DNA of 64,000 bases from Caulobacter sp. 602-1 (lineage in GTDB: Bacteria; Pseudomonadota; Alphaproteobacteria; Caulobacterales; Caulobacteraceae). Positions 35,617 through 43,797 of this stretch are shown here, one piece after another. The notes under the pieces were generated by a model. It searched no databases. It was not told where the DNA came from and saw only the letters and a list, made by a program, of their open reading frames with translations. Numbering within the stretch: position 1 is the stretch's first letter; every line of letters starts with the position of its first letter. The DNA lies in the NCBI RefSeq assembly GCF_003931565.1, contig NZ_RRYI01000001.1:186001-250000 (forward strand), given 5' to 3'. A program made the translations under genes and the position numbers.

Positions 35617-37107
35617 ATGGTCGAAACGGTTTCGCCGTCAGAGACTGAGCCCGCCCCGCCCCGGAAGCGATTTCCGTGGCCCGGCGGCCTGTCGGCGCGC
35701 CTGCTGCTGTTCACCGCCATCGTCGTCACCTTCGGCGGCCTGCTGACCCTGCCGCCGACCTTGGCGGCCTACGAGGAGCAGTGGCTGCTGGATCGCGTGC
35801 GGGCCGGGGAACTGGCCTCGACCATCGCCGAGTCGGATCCGGACCTGCGGGTCAGCGACGCGGTCGCCAACCAGATGTTCGACCAGGCCGGGGCTGTTAC
35901 CGTCGCCGTCCAGGCCGAGGGCGCCCGCCGCCTGGTCCTGCCGCCCAAGGAGCCGTTCAAGACGCCGTATCTGGTGGACCTGCGCCGCCAGAACCCCGGC
36001 TCATGGCTGGCCGCGCCGTTCTTCACCCTGACCAGCCCCAAGGGCAGCATGGTCCGCGTGATGGCCGAGCCGCGCTTCCGCAAGGCCGAGTTCGTCGAGG
36101 TCGTGGTTCCCGACGCTCCCTTGAAGGCGGCGCTGGTCGAGTATTTCTGGCGGCTGGCCGGCGTGACCATCTTCGTCGCCGCCCTGGCCGGTCTGTTCGT
36201 CTACGCCTTCCTCAACATCTTCCTGGTCCGGCCCATGCAGCGGATCACCCGCGCCATGGAAGCCTTTCGCGTCGATCCCGGCGACCCGGAGGCGCGCATC
36301 GCCGTCTCCAAGCGCCGCGACGAGATCGGCCGCGCCGAGGCCGAGCTGGACCGCATGCAGGTCGACCTGCTGGCGGCGTTGGCCTCCAAGGCCCGCCTGG
36401 CCGCCCTGGGCGAGGCGGTGGCCAAGATCAATCACGACCTGCGCAACATGCTGACCAGCGCCCAGATGGCGTCCGACCGCCTGGCCGCCCTCGGCGATCC
36501 CAAGGTGGCCCAGGCCCTGCCCCGCCTGGAACGGGCCCTGGACCGCGCCATCACCCTGGCTTCGGACGTCATGGCCTATGGCAAGTCCAAGGAGCCCGAG
36601 CCGGTGACGCGGATCATCCCGCTGCGCCCGGCCCTGGACATGGCCGCCGAGGACGCCGGGCTGACTCCGCGGGGCGTGGCGCTGGAGACTGTCATCGGTC
36701 CGCGCGAACAGGTGGTCGCCGATCCGGACCAACTGCACCGCATCCTGACCAACCTGTTCCGCAACGCCCGCGAGGCCATCGAGGGCGCGACCGACCGCGG
36801 CGGCAAGGGCAAGGTTTTCGTCGAGCTGCGCCGCGACGCCGGCCACAGCATCCTGCGCCTGTCGGACGACGGGCCCGGCGTGCCCGAGCGCGCCCGCGCC
36901 AATCTCTTCCAGCCCTTCGTCGGCTCGGTGCGCCGCGGCGGCACCGGATTGGGCCTGGCCATCGCGCGCGAGCTGGCCCAGGGTCATGGCGGCGACCTGG
37001 CGCTGGTCGAGACCGGGCCCGGCGGCTCGGTGTTCGACCTCACCCTGGCGGGCGCGCCCGAACCGCTGCCAGAGCCGGACGACAAGGCTGACGCTTCAGC
37101 GTCCTAG
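35617..37107 (+). CDS. Membrane sensor histidine kinase (HAMP)
   Basis: The 496-residue protein has two transmembrane helices (about 27-47 and 185-205) around a roughly 135-residue periplasmic sensor, a HAMP domain, a HisKA-like helix with His273 in INHDLRNML, and HATPase motifs NLFRNAREAI, DDGPGVPE and GTGLGLAIA. No response regulator is adjacent, so it is an orphan kinase by position. It follows pyrD-TVP38 closely and is followed by repeat copy B. Confidence 0.9.
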   Translation: MVETVSPSETEPAPPRKRFPWPGGLSARLLLFTAIVVTFGGLLTLPPTLAAYEEQWLLDRVRAGELASTIAESDPDLRVSDAVANQMFDQAGAVTVAVQAEGARRLVLPPKEPFKTPYLVDLRRQNPGSWLAAPFFTLTSPKGSMVRVMAEPRFRKAEFVEVVVPDAPLKAALVEYFWRLAGVTIFVAALAGLFVYAFLNIFLVRPMQRITRAMEAFRVDPGDPEARIAVSKRRDEIGRAEAELDRMQVDLLAALASKARLAALGEAVAKINHDLRNMLTSAQMASDRLAALGDPKVAQALPRLERALDRAITLASDVMAYGKSKEPEPVTRIIPLRPALDMAAEDAGLTPRGVALETVIGPREQVVADPDQLHRILTNLFRNAREAIEGATDRGGKGKVFVELRRDAGHSILRLSDDGPGVPERARANLFQPFVGSVRRGGTGLGLAIARELAQGHGGDLALVETGPGGSVFDLTLAGAPEPLPEPDDKADASAS

Positions 37108-37212
37108 AGCGTGGCAGCCGAAGTGTGAGCGGTTTCGGCGTCTGCCACGCTCCAAATGTTTGAGATAGAGCCTGTCCGTTTCTGGTGTTTTGATCAGAAC
37201 GGACAGGCTCTA
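37108..37212 (+). repeat. Dispersed two-hairpin intergenic repeat, copy B
   Basis: Hairpin 1 (37108-37151): AGCGTGGCA-GCCGAA, loop, TTTCGGC-GTC-TGCCACGCT. Linker CCAAATGTTTGAGA. Hairpin 2 (37166-37212): 15-bp perfect arms TAGAGCCTGTCCGTT and AACGGACAGGCTCTA, extended by CTG/CAG. The SD of the next gene (GGAG, 37213-37216) begins right after hairpin 2. Confidence 0.88.
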
Positions 37213-37222
37213 GGAGAGTCCG

Positions 37223-37438
37223 ATGACGACTACCTGGACCATCGCGGTGATGATCGGCGCCTCGGCGGACAGCGCGCCAATCCACGAGATCACCGTAGAG
37301 GCGCCCGACGTTCCGACCGCCCTGCGCCGCGTGGCGGCCATGGTGACGGTGCAGGAGGCGTCCGACACCGAACTGCTGCTGGACGGCCAGGAGGAAGTCT
37401 TCTCTCGCGCCGAGGTCGAGGCGGGCCTGGAGCCCTGA
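37223..37438 (+). CDS. Small hypothetical protein
   Basis: The 71-residue product MTTTWTIAVMIGASADSAP... is acidic, has alternating strand-like segments (HEITVEAPDV, ELLLDGQEEVF) and no membrane or catalytic motif. GGAG lies seven bases upstream, immediately after repeat copy B, so hairpin 2 may affect its translation. Codon use is like neighbours. Function unknown. Confidence 0.6.
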   Translation: MTTTWTIAVMIGASADSAPIHEITVEAPDVPTALRRVAAMVTVQEASDTELLLDGQEEVFSRAEVEAGLEP

Positions 37439-37490
37439 TCGTTCGATCAGGGAAGAACACCAAGCTCACGCCTAGTCCTTGGGAAGAGGC

Positions 37491-39233
37491 TCAGAGCCCC
37501 TTGGCCACGCCCTCGCGACGCGGGTCCGCGCCGCCTTCCAGCACGTCGCCCGGCCGCACGATCACGCCGTGCAGGCCAGAGCCCTCGACCTGGCCGACCT
37601 TGATGTTGACGCCGCGCGCGTTCAGCGCCGACAGCATCGCGGGTCCGAACCACTGAGCGTCGCCGGAATAAGTGTCGCCCCGCGCCACGACGTTCGGCAG
37701 CGACACGGCCTCCTGCATGTTCAGGTTCCAGTAGAACAGCCCGACCATGGCCTTGAGATTGTAGGACAGGATCGCGTTGCCGCCCGGCGAGCCGACGGCG
37801 GCCAGGAACTTGCCCTTCTTGTCCAGCACGATGATCGGGGACATCGACGAGCGCGGGCGCTTGCCCGGCGCGATGGCGTTGGCGGCCGGCGCGCCGTCCT
37901 TCTCCTTCGGCGAGAACGAGAAGTCGGTCAGCTGGTTGTTGAGGAAGAAGCCGTTCACCATCCGGCCGTTGCCGAAGATGCTCTCGACCGTGGTGGTCAT
38001 CGACACGACATTGCCGGCCGGGTCGACCACGACCAGATGGGTGGTGCCGCCCGGCTCCTTGGTCATGTCGATCCCGACCTTGGGCGCGCCCTTCGGCTTG
38101 CCGAACGGGGGGGCCGCGCCGGCCGTGTCGGTGATCAGCTTGGCGCGCTCGGCGACATATTTCGGATCCAGCAGACCGTCGACCGGCACGGTCACGAAGG
38201 CGGGGTCGCCGACATAGCGGTCGCGGTCGGCGTACATGACCCGCTCGGCCTGGGCCAGCTGGGTCCAGGCCACCGGATCCGTCGGGCCGCGCTTGCCGAT
38301 GTCGGTGTGCTCCAGCATCCGCAGCGCCTGGATCACGGCCAGGCCCGAGGATTGCGGGTTGGGGACGCAGACGGTGTAGACTTTCCACGGCCGGCACAGG
38401 GCCGGCGCCTCGCGCGGCTTGTAGGCCTTCAGGTCGGCCAGGGTGATGCTGCTGGGAAGGTCTCCCTCGTGCAGGCGGTCGACGATGGCCTGGGCGATCG
38501 GACCGTCCAGCAGGGCCGCGGTGCCCTCGGCGGCGATCTTGCGCACCGTCTCGGCATAGGCCGGGTTCTTCAGCAGGTCGCCGGCCTGGTAGCGGGTTCC
38601 GTCCGGCTTGGTGAAGTACTTCACCGCGTCCGGCTGCGAGGCTTGCGGCGCGCGGCTGACGATCATGCCAGCCAGGCGCGGGCTGACCACGAAGCCGTCG
38701 TCGGCCAGCTTTTCGGCGTCCTTGAACAGGGTGTTCCAGGCGACCTTGCCGTGTTCCTTCTGCGCGAGGGACAACATGGCCACCGCGCCGGGCACGCCCG
38801 ACGAGCGGCCCGACAGCACCGCCGTGACGAAGGGCAGGGGCTTGCCGTCCGATCCCATGAACATGTCCGGCGAAGCGCCGGCGGGCGCGGTCTCGCGGCC
38901 GTCATAGGCCGTCACCTTGCCGGTCTTGGCGTCGTAGAAGACCATGAACGCCCCGCCGCCCAGGCCCGAGCTCTGTGGTTCGACCAGGCCCAGCACGGCC
39001 TGGATGGCCACGGCGGCGTCGACGGCCGAGCCGCCGTCGCGCAGCACCCGCAGGCCCGCCTCCACCGCCAGCGGATTGGCCGCGGCGACCATGCCCTTGG
39101 CGGGCGTCGAGATGGAGGCCGGCTTGGCCGCCGGCATGCCCAGCGGGATCGACTCGGCGTGGGCGGCGGAGACCGGAGCCAGCGCCAGCTGGAGCGACGC
39201 GGCGAGGGCGAGCAGGGAAACGAAACGACGCAT
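37491..39233 (-). CDS. ggt: Gamma-glutamyltransferase
   Basis: The 580-residue protein has a signal peptide (ending about residue 24, SAAHA) and GGT landmarks: QSSGLGGGAFMV, AYDGRETAPAGAS, and the autoprocessing threonine in GGTTHLVVVD near residue 396, followed by MTTTVESIFGNGRM and the C-terminal GSPGGNAI. It is cleaved into two subunits in the periplasm and removes the gamma-glutamyl group of glutathione. Monocistronic, convergent with the small hypothetical gene. Confidence 0.93.
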   Translation of the reverse strand: MRRFVSLLALAASLQLALAPVSAAHAESIPLGMPAAKPASISTPAKGMVAAANPLAVEAGLRVLRDGGSAVDAAVAIQAVLGLVEPQSSGLGGGAFMVFYDAKTGKVTAYDGRETAPAGASPDMFMGSDGKPLPFVTAVLSGRSSGVPGAVAMLSLAQKEHGKVAWNTLFKDAEKLADDGFVVSPRLAGMIVSRAPQASQPDAVKYFTKPDGTRYQAGDLLKNPAYAETVRKIAAEGTAALLDGPIAQAIVDRLHEGDLPSSITLADLKAYKPREAPALCRPWKVYTVCVPNPQSSGLAVIQALRMLEHTDIGKRGPTDPVAWTQLAQAERVMYADRDRYVGDPAFVTVPVDGLLDPKYVAERAKLITDTAGAAPPFGKPKGAPKVGIDMTKEPGGTTHLVVVDPAGNVVSMTTTVESIFGNGRMVNGFFLNNQLTDFSFSPKEKDGAPAANAIAPGKRPRSSMSPIIVLDKKGKFLAAVGSPGGNAILSYNLKAMVGLFYWNLNMQEAVSLPNVVARGDTYSGDAQWFGPAMLSALNARGVNIKVGQVEGSGLHGVIVRPGDVLEGGADPRREGVAKGL

Positions 39234-39444
39234 ACGGATCCTCTATGGCGGACGAGGGGCGAACATTGGGGAGGGCCTGCCCGCCGTCCCGAGGCCACCC
39301 ATGGACACCAATCAAGCGACGCTGTCACGTCCAGATAGTCTGCAAGCCGCTTCAATCCCGCGCCCTGAACCGTTGCGCGGCAAGGCCGTCCCGCCGAGCG
39401 AACGCCGGCGTGCGAAACTTTTCGAATTTTCCTGCAAACCGGGC

Positions 39445-39473
39445 TTGCGTTCCCGAAAGGGACGGGCTACTTC
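39445..39473 (+). promoter_or_regulatory. Putative tRNA-Arg promoter
   Basis: TTGCGTTC, 13 bases, GCTACTTC closely fits the Caulobacter housekeeping consensus. It lies 25 bases before the tRNA 5' end. Confidence 0.55.
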
Positions 39474-39497
39474 CCCCGCCTCGCCGAAAGGCAATGC

Positions 39498-39574
39498 GCG
39501 CCCGTAGCTCAGCTGGATAGAGCATCAGACTACGAATCTGAGGGTCGGACGTTCGAATCGTTCCGGGCGCGCCA
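39498..39574 (+). tRNA. tRNA-Arg (anticodon ACG)
   Basis: A 77-base cloverleaf: acceptor GCGCCCG pairs with CGGGCGC, discriminator G, encoded CCA at 39572-39574; D-arm AGCTCAGCTGGATAGAGC; anticodon stem TCAGA/TCTGA around CTACGAA gives ACG; T-arm contains GTTCGAATC. ACG becomes ICG to read CGN arginine codons. Its last 17 bases are duplicated at 43781-43797, marking it as the attachment site of the integrated element. Confidence 0.95.
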
Positions 39575-41206
39575 TTTCGGTTTGAAACTGCGAACTTCGA
39601 GAATCGCTGTGTTTTCGCCCGTTGAGGCGACCAGGGTTCGAAGCAGATCAGTCCGATTTCCCATGATCTGGATCTCTTTCGTAGAGAGCACCTCGACGCG
39701 CTGAGCCACCGCGCGAACGTGCTCGCGGCGGTATGAGCCGTCTTCGGCTCTTAAGCGCGCCTGGGCGGCCAGGGCGAAGGCCCGGAGCTTCTCAGGCGTG
39801 AGGTTCGGCCCCAGGCGATCAATGGCCGCCTCGGCCCTGTCAGCGTCCGCACGAGCCTCGTCCCGCATGGAGGCAAGCTCCTTCATGCGATCCTTGAAGT
39901 CCTGATCGGCGGTGTCGGCCACACCGTCCTCGATCGCCTGGTAGAGCCGCGAGAGCTTGGCGGCGGCGGTGCTGGCCCGCTGACGAAGCTCGGTGACGTG
40001 GGCGTGGCGACGGTCGATCCATTCGGCCCGGCGGTCGAGCACGTTCCCCAACAGCACCTCTAGGCGCTCGCTATGCAGCAGGCGCCGCTCCAGATGATCG
40101 ACCACGGCGTCGTCCAGCTTGTCCATGGGCACAGTGATGCCCGCGCAGGCTTCCTTGCCCATCCGCGCCTTGGTCGAGCAGGTGTAATAGCGATAGGCCC
40201 CGTTCTTGCCCGTCCGTAGGGTCATGGCCCCGCCACAGAGGCCGCAAAAGCAGATGCCGCCCAAGAGCGTGCCGGCGGCCACGAAGCGCGGACTCATGAA
40301 CGAGGAATGGCGCAGACGCAGCGAGTCCTGCACGGCCTGGAACTCCTCGGCCGAGACGATGGCGGGCACGGAGCAGACCGCATGCTCCTCCTCGGGGCGC
40401 TTGGTCTTGGTCTTGTGGTCCCTGGCGTTGAAGTGGTGCTCGCCCTTGTAGGTGGGGCGGTTGAGGATCTTGTGGATCGCGTCGATCCCGAACCGTCCGC
40501 CATCGCGGGTGCGGACGTTGTTGTCGTTGAGGTGGTTGCAAATGGCCTTGAAGCCCATGGGGCCGCAGCCATCGACGCCGAAGAGGGCGAGCTTGTAGAT
40601 CAGCCGGATCTTGTCGGCCTGGATCGGGTCAATCTCCAGCTTCTTCTTGAGCTTGGCGCCGCGCTCCTCGGCCACGACGATGCGATAACCCAGCGGCGGG
40701 CGCGAGCCGTTCCAGAACCCCTGTCGGGCGTTCTCCTTCATGGCCCGCAGGGTGTGCTTGGCGTTCTCGCGCGACTGGTACTCGTCGAAGAGCGCCATGA
40801 TCTTGCGCATCATGGTGCTCATCGGATCGTCGCCCAGTTCCTGGGTGATGGAGACCAGACGCACGCCGTTCTTAGCGAGCTTGCGGACATAGAACTCAAA
40901 CTGGAACTGATCGCGGAAGAAGCGTGAGAACGAGTGGACGATGATGACGTCGAACGCGGCCGGCTTGGCCAGGGCCGCCTCGATCATTGCCTGGAACGAG
41001 GGCCGGTGGTCGTCGGTGGCGGTGTTGCCCGGCTCGACGAACACCTCGCCCAAGGTCCAGCCCTTGCCGGCGCAATAGGCCTCCAGTTGGCGGCGCTGGT
41101 CGGGGATGGAAAGATCGCTCTCGGCCTGACGGCCGGTCGAGACCCGCAGGTAAAGGGCCGCTCGCGACGCCGTGGAGGTCTGTTCGGGGACCATCGCGTC
41201 GCGCAT
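39530..41206 (-). CDS. Large serine recombinase (element integrase)
   Basis: The 558-residue protein has a resolvase domain with catalytic Ser23 in YLRVSTGRQAE, the DVIIVHSFSRFFRDQFQFE region, a recombinase domain from about 195 with RPTYKGEHHF, and a zinc ribbon (CFCGLCGGAMTLRTG followed by YTCSTKARMGKEAC), then a coiled coil. AGGAG precedes ATG 41206. The reading frame runs through attL and stops inside the tRNA antisense strand, at the anticodon complement (39530). Serine integrases that use tRNA genes are uncommon. Confidence 0.92.
   Translation of the reverse strand: MRDAMVPEQTSTASRAALYLRVSTGRQAESDLSIPDQRRQLEAYCAGKGWTLGEVFVEPGNTATDDHRPSFQAMIEAALAKPAAFDVIIVHSFSRFFRDQFQFEFYVRKLAKNGVRLVSITQELGDDPMSTMMRKIMALFDEYQSRENAKHTLRAMKENARQGFWNGSRPPLGYRIVVAEERGAKLKKKLEIDPIQADKIRLIYKLALFGVDGCGPMGFKAICNHLNDNNVRTRDGGRFGIDAIHKILNRPTYKGEHHFNARDHKTKTKRPEEEHAVCSVPAIVSAEEFQAVQDSLRLRHSSFMSPRFVAAGTLLGGICFCGLCGGAMTLRTGKNGAYRYYTCSTKARMGKEACAGITVPMDKLDDAVVDHLERRLLHSERLEVLLGNVLDRRAEWIDRRHAHVTELRQRASTAAAKLSRLYQAIEDGVADTADQDFKDRMKELASMRDEARADADRAEAAIDRLGPNLTPEKLRAFALAAQARLRAEDGSYRREHVRAVAQRVEVLSTKEIQIMGNRTDLLRTLVASTGENTAILEVRSFKPKWRARNDSNVRPSDS
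39558..39574 (+). repeat. attL core (tRNA 3' end)
   Basis: TCGTTCCGGGCGCGCCA, identical to 43781-43797; flanking bases differ on both sides. It spans part of the T-arm, acceptor stem and CCA. Confidence 0.8.
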
Positions 41207-41220
41207 GGGAGACTCCTGCT

Positions 41221-41382
41221 CTATCGAGGGAGATCACCGAACAAGTCGTCGAGCACGTCGGCGAAGAAGGCTTCGATGATCCGGGCTTCGTGGTCCGTCA
41301 CTGGGACCGCGTCGGGCCAGTCATCGGTGACGGTGATGGAGGCGGTTCCTGCCGGGGGCTTGGCCAACAGTGGCGAGTTCAT
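41221..41382 (-). CDS. Small ORF upstream of serine recombinase
   Basis: A 53-residue ORF, MNSPLLAKPPAGTASITV... ending LDDLFGDLPR, ends 14 bases before the recombinase start, in the same orientation. Third codon positions are strongly G/C, as in real genes, but no Shine-Dalgarno precedes its ATG. It is too short for a family call. Position next to a serine integrase makes a recombination directionality factor or recombinase partner conceivable; this is inference. Confidence 0.5.
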   Translation of the reverse strand: MNSPLLAKPPAGTASITVTDDWPDAVPVTDHEARIIEAFFADVLDDLFGDLPR

Positions 41383-41423
41383 AAAGGAGGGGTTTCGCGT
41401 TCAGCGGGCGGTCGAAGCGATTC

Positions 41424-42050
41424 TTGCCCGGCCACCGGCCGACAGAGATGCCGTCATGGCGGCGTGCCGAGGCCTGGATCCTGCTCATGTATACTGGGAT
41501 GCGGGCGGGAGAGCTGTGCCAACTGCTTCCTGCTGATTTCAGGTTTGACGCGGATATCCCCCATCTGAAGGTGCGCAAGACCGACGACAGCGGCAAAGCC
41601 ACCAAGTCGGTCAAGAACAAGACCTCCGTGCGTGATGTGCCGCTGCATCCCGACCTGATTACGCTTGGCTTGCGTGCGTTCGTCGAGCGTTGCGCCAAGC
41701 GTCATTCGGGCGAGCGGCTGTTTGGCTGCTTCCGGCTCGGCGGTCCGGGCAAGTTCACCGACGGCATCACCCAGTTTTCTCGCCGCTACCTCCAGGCGCT
41801 GAAGCTGCACGCTCCGGGGCGCGCCAACCACGTTTGGCGGCATACCTTTGTCGATCGGCTGCGGAAGGTTGGTTGCCCTGATGAAGAGATCGGCGCGCTG
41901 GTCGGGCACTCGGCCGGAACGATGACCTCGAAGTACGGGGGCGCTTTTCCGCTTTCTCGAAAGCGCGACGCCCTCCTGAAGCTGAGTTTCGGCTTCGACG
42001 TGGTCAATGTTCTGGGTGGCCCCTTCTGGTGCAAACAGCCGAAATTCTGA
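41424..42050 (+). pseudogene. Tyrosine integrase, C-terminal fragment
   Basis: The 208-residue ORF contains the catalytic core of a phage-type integrase: Arg in MYTGMRAGELC, His-x-x-Arg in NHVWRHTFVDRL, His in LVGHSAG and Tyr in TSKYGG. The N-terminal arm- and core-binding domains are missing and no in-frame sequence upstream continues them, so it should be inactive. It implies an older integrative element at or near this locus. Confidence 0.8.
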
Positions 42051-42184
42051 CCGGGGCGAGCCGAGTGGTTCGACCATCCCCGGCCAGCGCCCTCGTCCGG
42101 CGAGAGCCAAGAAATCGTCCGCTCCGGCACCGACGACACACATCGCCGTAATCGTAGTGGTCCAGAGCTCAGGCTTAGATGTCG

Positions 42185-42700
42185 CTAGGGAATGGCGGAC
42201 GCCGTCAGCTTCCACCGATGGGCGCTATGAACAAGCCGGTCGAGGATGGCGTCGGCAACCGCAGGTTCGGCGATATAGTCAAACCACTCTTCGACAGGCA
42301 GTTGGCCGGCGACAATGGTCGAGGTCGCTCCAATACGATCGTCGAGGAGATCCAGTAGACCTTGCTTCCCAGCTGGCGTGGGTTCCTAACCCAAAGTCAT
42401 CGAGCACTAGCACCTTGGCTTTCGCCAGGGCCTGCCGAAATCGGACAACAGATCCGTCCTGCTGTGCGATCGCCAGATCGGCGAGAAGGGCGCTGGTCCG
42501 TACATACCGAACGGAATAGCCATTCCTTGCTGCTTGAACAGCCAAAGCGCAAGCCAGCCAGGTTTTGCCGGTGCCAGTCGGCCCGGTCATGAGAATGTTG
42601 CGCCGATGCTCGGCCCAGCGACAGGTCAATAGGTCCGCGAGATAGCCGCGATCCAGACCTCGTCCAGGGCGGTAAACCACGTCGCCCGCCGAGCGGTTGG
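42185..42700 (-). pseudogene. IS21-family istB ATPase remnant
   Basis: On the minus strand, YRPGRGLDRGYLADLL leads into Walker A GPTGTGKTWLACALA and Walker B AKVLVLDDFGLG. The frame is then lost near 42400 and resumes in another frame as GLLDLLDDRIGATSTIVAG through WKLTASAIP and stop at 42185. The N-terminal third and istA are absent. It is a decayed insertion sequence helper gene; the junction near 42700 appears to cut into the gene that follows on the plus strand. Confidence 0.8.
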
Positions 42701-42749
42701 CGATCTCAGGACGGTCGTATGGCTGGCGCAAGCGCTGGCATCCGGCGCG

Positions 42750-43507
42750 ATGGATCGGACCGCCTGCAATCTCGTTGTGGCCGTCGACTTCGACCGAGCC
42801 CGCCACAGCGAAATGGAAGCGCTGGCCGCTTGGTCTGACGAAGCACTTGCCGATGCGGCTACGGACCTTGGGCGTCCGGTGGTGGACCGCATGGCTGCAA
42901 CCTGGATGCTTGCAGGCACCAAGCGATTTCCGAACCTGAACGCGCCGTCTTGGAACGATCGTCCGAGGGGACGGCTCATGAGCCTCATGGTTCGGGCGGG
43001 TATGCCGCTCGTGCTCTGCTATCTGGCAGACCGGGCCGCGATTCGAGGCGGTGGATGTATGCACGCCTCCTTGCTGCCGATGTGGCAGATGATCCAGGCC
43101 GACGAGGATCAGCTCCGGTTCGTTCCCGGTGATCTGCCGGACGACCCCGGTCTTGGCCAGATTCTGTCCTGCAGCTACGACATGCACACCCGCCCCGGAC
43201 AGGCTGCTATCAAGCGGCTGATGTCGGTCCCCGTTGTTGCTAATGCCCTGGCCAAGGTCTCTTCGGCGGACAGGAACGGGTCGCTCTTCGAAGCTGTCTT
43301 CGCGGTCGAGGGCGGAAAACTTGCGAGGCGGGGTCTTCTCCCCAGCTCGACGCCCTGGCGGACAGGATCGACGACCTGGTCCTGGCCTATAGCGGCGTCG
43401 GTACAGTTGAAGAGCGCCGGGCCCTGCTAGCCGCCACGGCCCAATCCCTGCCTGAACTGCACCGCTTCCGGAGGGAGATTGTGCTCGGCAAGCGAGAGGT
43501 GGCCTAA
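42750..43507 (+). pseudogene. Unknown cargo gene with frameshift
   Basis: From ATG 42750 a 190-residue in-frame segment (VVAVDFDRARHSEMEALAAW, LSCSYDMHTRPGQAAIKRLM) is followed at GGAAAAC near 43319 by loss of frame; the alternate frame continues SSPQLDALADRIDDLVLAYSG to REIVLGKREVA and stop at 43507. Open frame also extends 5' of ATG 42750 to the istB junction, so the N-terminus is probably truncated. I recognise no domain. A deletion in an A-run or a -1 slip would join the two parts. Confidence 0.55.
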
Positions 43508-43674
43508 ATGGCCGATCCGGAAATAAAGGGCTGAAAGCGGCCTCAACAGCTCAGGTACACCAACCTACCTGCCGTCAGTCTTCCAAGTTCCCACAGCCGC
43601 CAAAACTGGCCACACCCGGCCCCGTATCCGGTCTCCCACCGAGAAGCAGAGAAGCCCGCTCAAGCGGCGATTTC

Positions 43675-43709
43675 TGTCCCACAAAACTGTCCCACAATCA
43701 TGTCCCACA
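43675..43709. repeat. Three direct repeats of TGTCCCACA at 13-bp spacing
   Basis: TGTCCCACA occurs at 43675, 43688 and 43701, exactly 13 bases apart, about 70 bases inside attR. Regular spacing suggests protein-binding iterons. Confidence 0.7.
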
Positions 43710-43780
43710 TTCGAACGTCAAAGCCCTCGCGAAGCCCCGCCGGGCTGGATTTCGGCGCTTCGCCGACCACCAACGCCTTC

Positions 43781-43797
43781 TCGTTCCGGGCGCGCCA
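43781..43797 (+). repeat. attR core
   Basis: TCGTTCCGGGCGCGCCA, a perfect copy of the tRNA-Arg 3' end at 39558-39574. Only 17 bases of tRNA are duplicated here, so this side is the scar distal to the complete tRNA. Confidence 0.8.

Larger units (their letters stand above)
39558..43797. mobile_element. Integrated element at tRNA-Arg (about 4.2 kb)
   Basis: The region is bounded by a 17-bp perfect direct repeat of the tRNA 3' end, with the complete tRNA retained on the left. It carries a large serine recombinase next to the tRNA, a 53-aa ORF, a truncated tyrosine integrase, a decayed istB and a frameshifted unknown gene. It looks like a small, possibly still excisable integrative element with eroded cargo; no replication, conjugation or phage structural genes are present. 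Confidence 0.75.

Noticed and set aside
37479..39338. 619-aa plus-strand ORF opposite ggt
   Set aside because: Antisense shadow; ggt has signal peptide and catalytic motifs.
42279..43187. 302-aa minus-strand ORF taken as one gene
   Set aside because: Only the central part is istB-like; the N-terminal portion is antisense to the plus-strand cargo gene and the C-terminus is after a frameshift.
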